Shown here piece by piece: positions 5,505 to 11,759 of a stretch of DNA of 32,336 bases. The position numbers and the translations under genes are program-made. The notes below the pieces were generated by a model that worked only from the letters and a program-made list of their open reading frames with translations, was not told the origin of the DNA and did not search any database. Position 1 is the first letter of the stretch; each line of letters begins with the position of its first letter. This DNA comes from a virus: positions 1 to 32,336 of IMG/VR virus record IMGVR_UViG_3300044612_001817; one strand, written 5' to 3'.

Positions 5505-5687
5505 TCAAACGCCTAACTCTGTTAGATACTCATCGAATTCCGCTAGGGCTTCGCATCGGTCATAACCCATATACTGCCTATGATAGTACTCGCCATCGTT
5601 CCCGATGTAGCTCAGCTCGTATGCGCCCTGGAAAGTCACTCGTACGACAATAGGGTTCTCGTTATGTTCCGGAGTTTCTGTATTCAT
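5505..5687 (-). CDS. Small hypothetical protein (60 residues)
   Basis: The start at 5687 is preceded by GAGAGGA and ACACG. The sequence looks like a small beta-rich domain (NPIVVRVTFQGAYELSYIG, then DGEYYHRQYMGYDRCEALAE) followed by a helix and an acidic end. No family was recognised. It is the second gene of the leftward operon. Confidence 0.6.
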   Translation of the reverse strand: MNTETPEHNENPIVVRVTFQGAYELSYIGNDGEYYHRQYMGYDRCEALAEFDEYLTELGV

Positions 5688-5715
5688 CGTGTTCCTCTCG
5701 TTTTGTTGTTTTATC

Positions 5716-5767
5716 CGGTAATATTACCGATACTCCCCACCGTAGCGGGGAGGCTCGGGAACACTAA
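5716..5767 (-). repeat. Double-hairpin intergenic module, copy 2
   Basis: It carries the perfect 14-bp palindrome CGGTAATATTACCG (5716-5729), the inverted repeat CTCCCC-8 nt-GGGGAG (5733-5752), and the same GGCTCGGGAACACTAA tail (5752-5767) as copy 1. It lies directly after the stop of gene 5776-5967. The conserved outer sequence with a changed stem that still pairs (ACCC/GGGT versus CCCC/GGGG) suggests selection on structure. Confidence 0.55.
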
Positions 5768-5775
5768 GCCTAAGC

Positions 5776-5967
5776 CTACTTGGCATCAACAATTGCTTGT
5801 AAAGTCTGTCGCACAACCTTTGCCTTGGCGTTAGCCTGTTCTACCTGCTTAGCCGTATCGCGGTGTGACTGCTGGACCTGCCCCGCAAAAAACAGCCCGC
5901 CGAACGCGATGAAACAGACAATGCTAGTAAAAACAATCGCATCTAGCTTATCGAGAAATGAGTCCAT
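5776..5967 (-). CDS. Small membrane protein, first gene of the leftward operon
   Basis: A 63-residue protein with one hydrophobic segment at about residues 10-29 (AIVFTSIVCFIAFGGLFFAG) and a charged helical C-terminal half rich in Gln, Lys and Ala. The ATG at 5967 has AAGAGG and the CACACA spacer. It is the promoter-proximal gene, about 45 bases from the predicted transcription start, so it would be made first. Early phage membrane proteins can block superinfection or alter the host envelope; no motif here shows which. Confidence 0.65.
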   Translation of the reverse strand: MDSFLDKLDAIVFTSIVCFIAFGGLFFAGQVQQSHRDTAKQVEQANAKAKVVRQTLQAIVDAK

Positions 5968-5993
5968 TGTGTGCCTCTTGTTTAGTTGTTTCG

Positions 5994-6013
5994 TATCAAC
6001 CGTTCAGTTGATA
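5994..6013. promoter_or_regulatory. Operator-like inverted repeat at the leftward promoter
   Basis: TATCAAC-CGTTCA-GTTGATA is a perfect 7-bp inverted repeat with a 6-bp gap. It lies over or just downstream of the predicted start of leftward transcription, where a bound protein would block initiation. Its TATCAA half-site is also the half-site of the iterons in the initiator gene, but with wider spacing. Autoregulation by the initiator is an inference. Confidence 0.5.
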
Positions 6014-6018
6014 AGCCT

Positions 6019-6048
6019 ATGATATATCCATATCCTTGCCATAGTCAA
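6019..6048 (-). promoter_or_regulatory. Putative sigma70 promoter for the leftward early operon
   Basis: On the minus strand TTGACT (6048-6043) is followed after 16 bp by TATATC (6026-6021), or after 18 bp by TATCAT (6024-6019). It lies upstream of the first leftward gene and next to the inverted repeat at 5994-6013. Confidence 0.55.
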
Positions 6049-6451
6049 GGACAATTACAAAAATATATGAAGAAAGTAAAAATAACCCAAGCACCCGAAA
6101 CAACTACTGAAAGTTTAATGTTGAATAAAGGACTCAAGATTAAACTCGAAAAAAACTATTGTTTGAGGTATTGACTGAGGGTACTTTGAGGGGGGAAGGG
6201 GGGTGCTAACACGAGGTAAACGGTTATATCAAACGAAAGTCATAGAGCGAGCAATCTGAGGAGATGACGGCACGTCGACGACGATAGAGAGCGAGCTCGC
6301 AAGGGAGTAAGTAAGGTACAAGTATAGAGGTAAGTAAGTAGGTGGATCGGTGTGTAGATAGAGTGGTTATAGTGTAGAGGTTAGATGAGGTTAGATTGAG
6401 GTAGATCGGATAAGGTAGGATGGTAGGACTGCGAGAACCACGGACTTGATA
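6049..6451. other. Gene-free divergent region
   Basis: No convincing gene lies here. It opens with an A/T-rich part (6050-6170), in which a 35-codon frame from 6066 lacks a ribosome-binding site. A G-rich cluster follows at 6179-6203 (GGG, then two runs of six G). The C-poor tract described separately is at 6301-6420. No clear rightward promoter was found for the following gene. Confidence 0.6.
6301..6420 (+). repeat. C-depleted GTAAG/GTTAG-rich tract upstream of the small terminase gene
   Basis: These 120 bases contain only three C on the plus strand. They are built from short repeated words: GTAAGTAAG (twice), GTAGA, and GGTTAGAT followed by GGTTAGATT. This composition is unlike any other part of the window. 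It sits about 30 bases before the putative terS, a usual place for packaging-recognition sites. Role inferred; it could also be an unstructured leader. Confidence 0.5.
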
Positions 6452-6826
6452 ATGACAATTAGATTGAGACTCGAACATCTAGTACCGGAAGCAATAGATG
6501 CACTAAGAGATGTGCTGAAAGATGGAACGGCAAGAGACAAGGTTGCCGCAGCGAAAGAGGTGTTATCGTGGGTCTACGGCGACCGCGAAACAGTCCAAAC
6601 GGTAGATATACAGCTATGCGCTGTTGCTCCGGAAGCAATCACACTAGATGAGATTCGCGCTGAGTCCGAGCGCCGCAGGATTGAATCCACTTCCCCGAGT
6701 CTGGTGTCCGATAACGGTTCTATTATCGGACATCAGAAACATAACGTTGAACAGAGGAAACTGAGGACAAGCGACGACCTGTTCCAAGCCATTGCGGATA
6801 TCCGTCCAGACTCCGAGCCGCAGTAG
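6452..6826 (+). CDS. Putative terminase small subunit
   Basis: A 124-residue protein; an in-frame TTG two codons upstream is the alternative start. No good ribosome-binding site is visible for either. The N-terminal LEHLVPEAIDALRDVLKDGT followed by AAKEVLSWVYGD matches the helical repeat pattern common in phage small-terminase proteins (many have an 'ALxxLxEIxxD...ARVxAAKxxLDxxYG' motif). The C-terminal half is variable and hydrophilic. TerS binds the packaging site and hands DNA to TerL. The assignment rests on that N-terminal pattern and the position before TerL, although an unusually long 520-bp non-coding spacer separates them. Confidence 0.5.
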   Translation: MTIRLRLEHLVPEAIDALRDVLKDGTARDKVAAAKEVLSWVYGDRETVQTVDIQLCAVAPEAITLDEIRAESERRRIESTSPSLVSDNGSIIGHQKHNVEQRKLRTSDDLFQAIADIRPDSEPQ

Positions 6827-7020
6827 TTTCCAATCCAATCCCGATTCCGCTCAGCTCACTAGGTGTTTTTCTTCCGCTTTTTCGCCTACTTGCGCCGATT
6901 CGACCCCCCCCACCCTCCGCCCCCCGATGCAAAACGGCAGGCACTTCCAGCCCACTGGGGAGACGCGCGTTGTAAGCCACCCTCTCCCCCCAAGCAAATT
7001 TCCCCAAAGCTCCTTCCACC

Positions 7021-7064
7021 TATCAAGTATTCCTTGACAACTGACCCCTCAATCCGGCTATCAT
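7021..7064 (+). promoter_or_regulatory. Putative rightward (late) promoter with overlapping inverted repeat
   Basis: TTGACA (7034-7039, perfect -35) is followed after 19 bp by TATCAT (7059-7064). The spacer is long by two bases, which usually means a weak or activator-dependent promoter. TATCAAG-TATTC-CTTGACA (7021-7039), an inverted repeat with one mismatch, overlaps the -35 box and shares the TATCAA half-site with the leftward operator. Confidence 0.45.
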
Positions 7065-7105
7065 GACGACACGAGGATCTCAACTAAGAGATGCGCGCTT
7101 CATAG

Positions 7106-7161
7106 AGCCTTAAGGAGAGTCGAATCTTGCCGGATGTAGATCTCTTTAAGGCTTCTTTTTT
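7106..7161 (+). terminator. Terminator-like hairpin in the late leader
   Basis: AGCCTTAA (7106-7113) pairs perfectly with TTAAGGCT (7146-7153); AGAG/CTCT extends the stem after a GG bulge. TTCTTTTTT follows. It lies about 35 bases downstream of the predicted start from the promoter at 7034-7064, so it would release an RNA of about 90 nt unless read through. Confidence 0.55.
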
Positions 7162-7348
7162 CCAGCCCTTCAGAATCCCTTAACAACTGCCCCCCCCTGG
7201 GACCCCATCCCCCATCAAATCAAAAAGAGTCTCATCCACCTCCCTTTCTAAAGCCCCTCTACCTCCTGATAGGCACTAGCGCCGCTACCCGATACCTGTG
7301 CTATCCTACTCATATCACCAATGCACTACAGGCCATTTACGAGGCTTT

Positions 7349-8776
7349 ATGGACGGAAGCGACGAGATATTAAGGCGGGCCTCTAAACTTGTATGGTTCC
7401 CTCAGAAGGGACCTCAAGAGGACTTGCTTAAATACAAGAGTGTTCCTGAGATACTGTTCGGAGGAAGTCGCGGAGGCGGAAAAACTGCCGCTCTTCTAGG
7501 GGATTTTGTAAGTGACGTTTCGGTTTATAAGCAGCACTGGGTTGGGATGCTCTTCCGTAGGACTTACCCAGAACTAGAGGAGGTGATTCGACAGAGTTTC
7601 GAGTTTTACCCTCAATCCGGTGCTTCCTATAATGCGAATGAGAAGGTTTGGAAATGGCCTAATGGGGCTAAACTTTATTTAAGGTACATGGCGCACCCAA
7701 GAGATGCCGCAAATTATCAAGGTTTCCAGGCAGTTTGGATTGGCTTCGATGAGATCGGTAACTTTGCCACCGATGAGGGGTTCACTCAGATGATTGCTTG
7801 TTTGAGAAGCCCTCACGATGTGCCTCATAAGCGGATCCGGTGTACAGCAAACCCTGGAGGCGTGGGCCACGGATGGGTAAAGGCGCGTTACGGGATAGCC
7901 GAGAACCCTCAAGGCTATAAGCTCCTAGAGCAAGACACCGGACTTCATAGGATGTTCATCCCTTCTAGAGTCACCGATAACCAGATTCTGATGAAGGCCG
8001 ACCCGACTTATGTTCAAAGGCTTCATGAGGTTGGGAGCCCTGAGATGGTGCGGGCGTGGTTGCATGGGGATTGGGACGTTGTAGCTGGTGCTTATTTTCC
8101 GGAGTTTAGTCAAGAACATGTTATTGATGCGATTGACCCTGATGACATCCCGAATCACTGGAAGATTTACAGGGCGTACGACCACGGGACCTATCACCCG
8201 TTTGCTGTGCTCTGGTACACCTATGCCGGAGAGGACTGGAGAGGCATCAAGAAGGGCTCGATTGTCATTTTAAGAGAATGGTATGGGGGGAATGATAAAG
8301 ACGAGGGGTTAAAAATGTCCCTTGTTGACATTCGAGACGGGATTACTGAGCGAGAATCAACTATTAAGAGAAGAATTGAGCCAGGGCCGGCGGATAATCA
8401 GATATTTGAGAACCACGGAGGTCAAAGTATTGCCGATGCGTTGGCGATTGCGGGGGTTTACTTCTCAAGAAGCGATAAGTCGAGAATTCCTGGCTGGAAC
8501 CAGATACGGATGAGGTTGAGAGAGAAAAGTTTGCTGTTTACTCGCAACTGTAAGCATTTGCTTAGAACCTTTCCGATGCTTCAGCACGATGATAGAAGGC
8601 CGGAGGACGTGGATACGCAAGGGGCCGACCATATCGGAGATTGCATTAGATATATTTGTATGCAATGGCCAGTTATCCCCCGTTTTGACAAGAAGAAGCG
8701 CCGAGACCCGAACGCAATGACCTACTCGGACTTGGTGGAGGCGGTGGACGATGTGAGCAATCGGTGGCGGATTTAA
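7349..8776 (+). CDS. Terminase large subunit
   Basis: A 475-residue packaging motor and nuclease. The start is placed at ATG 7349 (MDGSDEILRR), preceded by GAGG; a GTG at 7298 would add 17 residues without a better ribosome site. The ATPase domain shows Walker A GGSRGGGKT (38-46), Walker B WIGFDE (130-135) and the coupling motif TANP (166-169). The C-terminal nuclease domain has the acidic residues expected of the RNase H-like fold: YDHG (YRAYDHGTYHP), an Asp in GPADNQIFEN, and DHIGDCIRY. It docks on the portal encoded next door. The gene is typical in length and intact. Confidence 0.95.
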   Translation: MDGSDEILRRASKLVWFPQKGPQEDLLKYKSVPEILFGGSRGGGKTAALLGDFVSDVSVYKQHWVGMLFRRTYPELEEVIRQSFEFYPQSGASYNANEKVWKWPNGAKLYLRYMAHPRDAANYQGFQAVWIGFDEIGNFATDEGFTQMIACLRSPHDVPHKRIRCTANPGGVGHGWVKARYGIAENPQGYKLLEQDTGLHRMFIPSRVTDNQILMKADPTYVQRLHEVGSPEMVRAWLHGDWDVVAGAYFPEFSQEHVIDAIDPDDIPNHWKIYRAYDHGTYHPFAVLWYTYAGEDWRGIKKGSIVILREWYGGNDKDEGLKMSLVDIRDGITERESTIKRRIEPGPADNQIFENHGGQSIADALAIAGVYFSRSDKSRIPGWNQIRMRLREKSLLFTRNCKHLLRTFPMLQHDDRRPEDVDTQGADHIGDCIRYICMQWPVIPRFDKKKRRDPNAMTYSDLVEAVDDVSNRWRI

Positions 8777-8859
8777 GCTCTTTTCAATTTAAGGCAATAT
8801 CAGATACCCTTATCGCATGTGGTTAAGTGAGAGATTCTCTATGTAGGGGTTAAAGCGGG

Positions 8860-11235
8860 ATGGCTGAGTACGAAAGCGACGACAAAGACAAAGAGCATCC
8901 CCTGCACACCGAGATTAGACGGTGGAAAAAGGCGCGTGACCGTTACTACGAGATGGCAAGGCGCAGTGAGCAGCTGTATGCCGGAGAGGATTTTAGTCAA
9001 TACTGCGAAAGACCCGCACAATTGAACGTGTTTTGGTCGATTGTTAATACGCTAAAGCCCGCTCTTTACGCCCAACCCCCTAAGCCGGAGATATTTAGGC
9101 GGTACCCTACTCGGGACGTTACAGCCCGCTTAGGAAGCCAGATTTTAGAGCGTTGCACACGGTTCCAGGTGGAAGTGTCGGGTTTTGATGCTGCCGTATC
9201 GCGTGCCGTTGATGATTACCTCGTTGTAGGCCAAGGTGCCCTATGGGTACGTTACGAGCCAAAGATAGGCGTAGAGACTCCTAAGATTAGAGTCCAAGAG
9301 GTAGCCCCCGCTCCTATGATGGGCCAAATGCCTGGTATGCCTCCGATGGAAGGGATGCCTCCTATGCCTGAGATGGGCATGGAGATGGGCGGCGAAATGG
9401 AAGGCCAAGAAGCTCCTGAAATGGGTGAAGCCCCTGAGCAGTACGTTGATGAGATGGGCCAACCTGTAGACCCTAGCCTCGTTAAACAGGACGACGAAGG
9501 CTACTACGTTGACGGAGAGCCCGTTGAAACGCTTTTAGATGAGAAGTGCGTAGTTGATTATATCCATTGGTCGGATCTGCTGTTTGAACCAGCAAGAACA
9601 TGGGCGGAAGTCCGTAAAGTAGCCCGAAAAACCCATATAACCAAAAAAGAGTTTAAGGAGAAATTCGGGGAAGATGCTTACACTAATTATCGCAACTCGG
9701 AGGAAGCGTCGCAGGAAGAAGGCGAGAAGGAAATAAATAAGAACCGTATCTGCGTTTACGAGGTTTGGTGCAAAGACTCCAATAAGGTCTATTGGTTAGC
9801 TGAAGGCCACAATGAAGTCTTAAAAGAGGACGAACCTTACCTTGTTTTTGATGAGTTCTTCCCCTGCCCTGAGCCCCTCTTTGCGACGCTCACAACCGGA
9901 CTTATCCCAAGACCCGATATCTGTTTTTACCAAGACCAGCAAGAGACCTTAAATCAGCTTTGCCAAAAAGCTCAAGATATCGCGAGATACATTAAGGTTG
10001 TTTCTATCTCTGGAAGCGAGAACCCAGAGCTAGACAACATATTAAAGAAGCCAAACGGCACCCACATCCAGCTATCTAACTTTCAGATGTACCTTCAACA
10101 GGGCGGCGTAAAAAGCGCACTGGAAGTACTCTCGATGGCCGACCATGCCGCGATTTTGCGCGTGCTGCATGAAGCGATGGAGCAAGAAAAGCAACAGATT
10201 TACGATATCACGGGTATCTCGGACATTGTGCGCGGTACTTCTCGTGCTTCTGAGACTTTAGGGGCGCAACAAATCAAGACTCAGTACGCAATGAGTCGAA
10301 TTAGTGAAAGGCAAAGAAAGGTTGCCAAGTTCTGCCGCGATGTGGTTGCCCTAATGGCGCAAATCGTAAAGAACCACTTCCAGCCTCAGACCATGATTAA
10401 GATGGCAGGGGTTACTAATGACCCTGACATAGAAGAGTATTTAGGCGGTGTAATTGACCTACTTCGCAATGATACTCAAAGCGATTATCGCATTGATATT
10501 GAGACAGATTCGACTACTTTTGCTGACCAAGAAGCCGCAAAACAATCCGCAATTGACCTAACTAACGCACTAGGCAATTTATTTAACGTGTTGCTTCCAC
10601 ACGCTCAAGCAATTCCTCAGTTGATGCCAGTCATTAACGAGATAACCTTGTACACCACAAGCCAGTTTGAGGCGGGCCGTGAGGTAAGGGGTAAACTTGA
10701 AAAAGCTCTCACCGAAGTAGAGGGCGAAATGGAAAAAGCTCGACAGGAGCAAAAAGCCATTGAAGAGCAGCAACGTCAAATGCAAGCTCAACAGGCTGAA
10801 CAGGCAATGCAAGCGCAAGCCGCTGAACAGCAAAGAGCTGATGCCGAATTGCAGATGCAAGCTCAACAACAGCAGCAGCAGCAGCCGCAGGTCGATACTA
10901 GGTTTATTGAGTTAGAACAGAAAAAAGCAATTGCAGAAGCGGAATTGCAGTTAAAAGCTCAAAAGCAGTTAGTTGAAGAGGATTTAAAACGGCAAGAAAT
11001 CGCCCTAGCTGACGAACGAGAGCGACGGGCCGAGGACTTGCGGCATGTACGCGAACAATTAAAGATGCAACTTGATAAGGCTGCACAGCTTAAAACTATT
11101 GCGCCTAAAAAGACAAAACGCGTAGGCAGAATCGGCGTTGATGAGATGGGTAATAAAATGGTCATCATTGAGGACGCAGAGGAACTGTTGCCCGAAGTAG
11201 AGCAAGTGATGGCACAAATAAGAGGGATTAGCTAA
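8860..11235 (+). CDS. Portal protein (P22-like)
   Basis: A 791-residue portal, the dodecameric ring through which DNA is packaged and ejected. The N-terminal region (IRRWKKARDRYYEMARRSEQ, then NVFWSIVNTLKPALYAQPPK, then ERCTRFQ) is characteristic of P22-type portals. Residues about 151-194 are a Met/Pro/Gly/Glu-rich insertion (repeats of MPGMPPMEGMPPM type). Residues about 626-740 are a Gln/Ala/Glu-rich coiled coil with a seven-Gln run, comparable to the helical barrel of long portals. The gene follows TerL after an 83-bp spacer, and its TAA shares an A with the ATG of the next gene. Confidence 0.92.
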   Translation: MAEYESDDKDKEHPLHTEIRRWKKARDRYYEMARRSEQLYAGEDFSQYCERPAQLNVFWSIVNTLKPALYAQPPKPEIFRRYPTRDVTARLGSQILERCTRFQVEVSGFDAAVSRAVDDYLVVGQGALWVRYEPKIGVETPKIRVQEVAPAPMMGQMPGMPPMEGMPPMPEMGMEMGGEMEGQEAPEMGEAPEQYVDEMGQPVDPSLVKQDDEGYYVDGEPVETLLDEKCVVDYIHWSDLLFEPARTWAEVRKVARKTHITKKEFKEKFGEDAYTNYRNSEEASQEEGEKEINKNRICVYEVWCKDSNKVYWLAEGHNEVLKEDEPYLVFDEFFPCPEPLFATLTTGLIPRPDICFYQDQQETLNQLCQKAQDIARYIKVVSISGSENPELDNILKKPNGTHIQLSNFQMYLQQGGVKSALEVLSMADHAAILRVLHEAMEQEKQQIYDITGISDIVRGTSRASETLGAQQIKTQYAMSRISERQRKVAKFCRDVVALMAQIVKNHFQPQTMIKMAGVTNDPDIEEYLGGVIDLLRNDTQSDYRIDIETDSTTFADQEAAKQSAIDLTNALGNLFNVLLPHAQAIPQLMPVINEITLYTTSQFEAGREVRGKLEKALTEVEGEMEKARQEQKAIEEQQRQMQAQQAEQAMQAQAAEQQRADAELQMQAQQQQQQQPQVDTRFIELEQKKAIAEAELQLKAQKQLVEEDLKRQEIALADERERRAEDLRHVREQLKMQLDKAAQLKTIAPKKTKRVGRIGVDEMGNKMVIIEDAEELLPEVEQVMAQIRGIS

Positions 11236-11750
11236 TGGCCGATAATGTTGGATACACACCTGGAACGGGGGCGACCGTCGCAGCAGATGATATTGGCGGC
11301 GTATTGCACCAGCGCGTTAAGATTGGGGTTGGAGTTGATGGATCTGCGGTTGATGTATCAAGTTCTAACCCCATGCCTGTATCGGTAGATACCGCTACCC
11401 CATTAAATGTCAAAATTGCCGACGTTTCAACAACTACTCCAATTCCAGTAACGGCTGCAAGTTCATTGCCAGTTACAATCTCCGAAACCGACCCGCTGAC
11501 TTTAAGAGTTGAAAACGTTCGTAATTTGATGAATTTGGTTCTTCAGCTCCTCGATTCTCCAAGAGGGTACGATAAGTCTCTCCAGCGGCAACGCTCCACG
11601 GTTGTGCTCGAATCTGGAACCGTTACAACCGTTTCAGCCGTTACAACCGTTTCAAACATTTCAACGATTGATGGGATACAGGGAAGAATTGGGCAACTCG
11701 GCCAGAATCTCTCCGCATGGGCAGATTGCGTAAGATCTAGAATTTCTTAA
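11235..11750 (+). CDS. Hypothetical virion-associated protein (171 residues)
   Basis: Its ATG overlaps the portal stop (TAATG), so translation is probably coupled. The N-terminal half is Val/Asp/Ser/Thr-rich and beta-type (VKIGVGVDGSAVDVSSSNPM, then PLNVKIADVSTTTPIPV), a composition seen in phage structural proteins that often sit near portal or head genes. The middle is helical. A DNA direct repeat GTTACAACCGTTTCA encodes TVTTVSAVTTVS at about 131-142. The position between portal and scaffold argues for a head- or neck-associated protein; the exact role is unknown. Confidence 0.75.
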   Translation: MADNVGYTPGTGATVAADDIGGVLHQRVKIGVGVDGSAVDVSSSNPMPVSVDTATPLNVKIADVSTTTPIPVTAASSLPVTISETDPLTLRVENVRNLMNLVLQLLDSPRGYDKSLQRQRSTVVLESGTVTTVSAVTTVSNISTIDGIQGRIGQLGQNLSAWADCVRSRIS

Positions 11751-11759
11751 GGGTGAACA

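Larger units (their letters stand above)
6827..7348. other. Long C-rich non-coding spacer between terS and terL
   Basis: No supported gene. The plus strand is pyrimidine-rich with long C runs (for example around 6905-6930 and 6988-6995); 7201-7260 has 26 C and only 4 G. Such C-rich, G-poor RNA is what Rho prefers. It also contains a promoter, an inverted repeat and a terminator-like hairpin, listed separately. A near-repeat, CTTGACAACTGACCCC and CTTAACAACTGCCCC, occurs at 7033 and 7179. Confidence 0.55.

Noticed and set aside
5986-6174. Rightward small frame across the leftward promoter
   Set aside because: No ribosome-binding site at its starts, it covers promoter and operator, and its composition is that of A/T-rich non-coding DNA.
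6863-7066. Pro-rich rightward frames in the terS-terL spacer
   Set aside because: Explained by C-run composition; no ribosome site, and the frames cross the putative promoter.
8777-8859. Possible promoter between terL and portal
   Set aside because: TTTAAG and TATCGC are spaced about right, but both boxes match poorly; there is not enough to call it.
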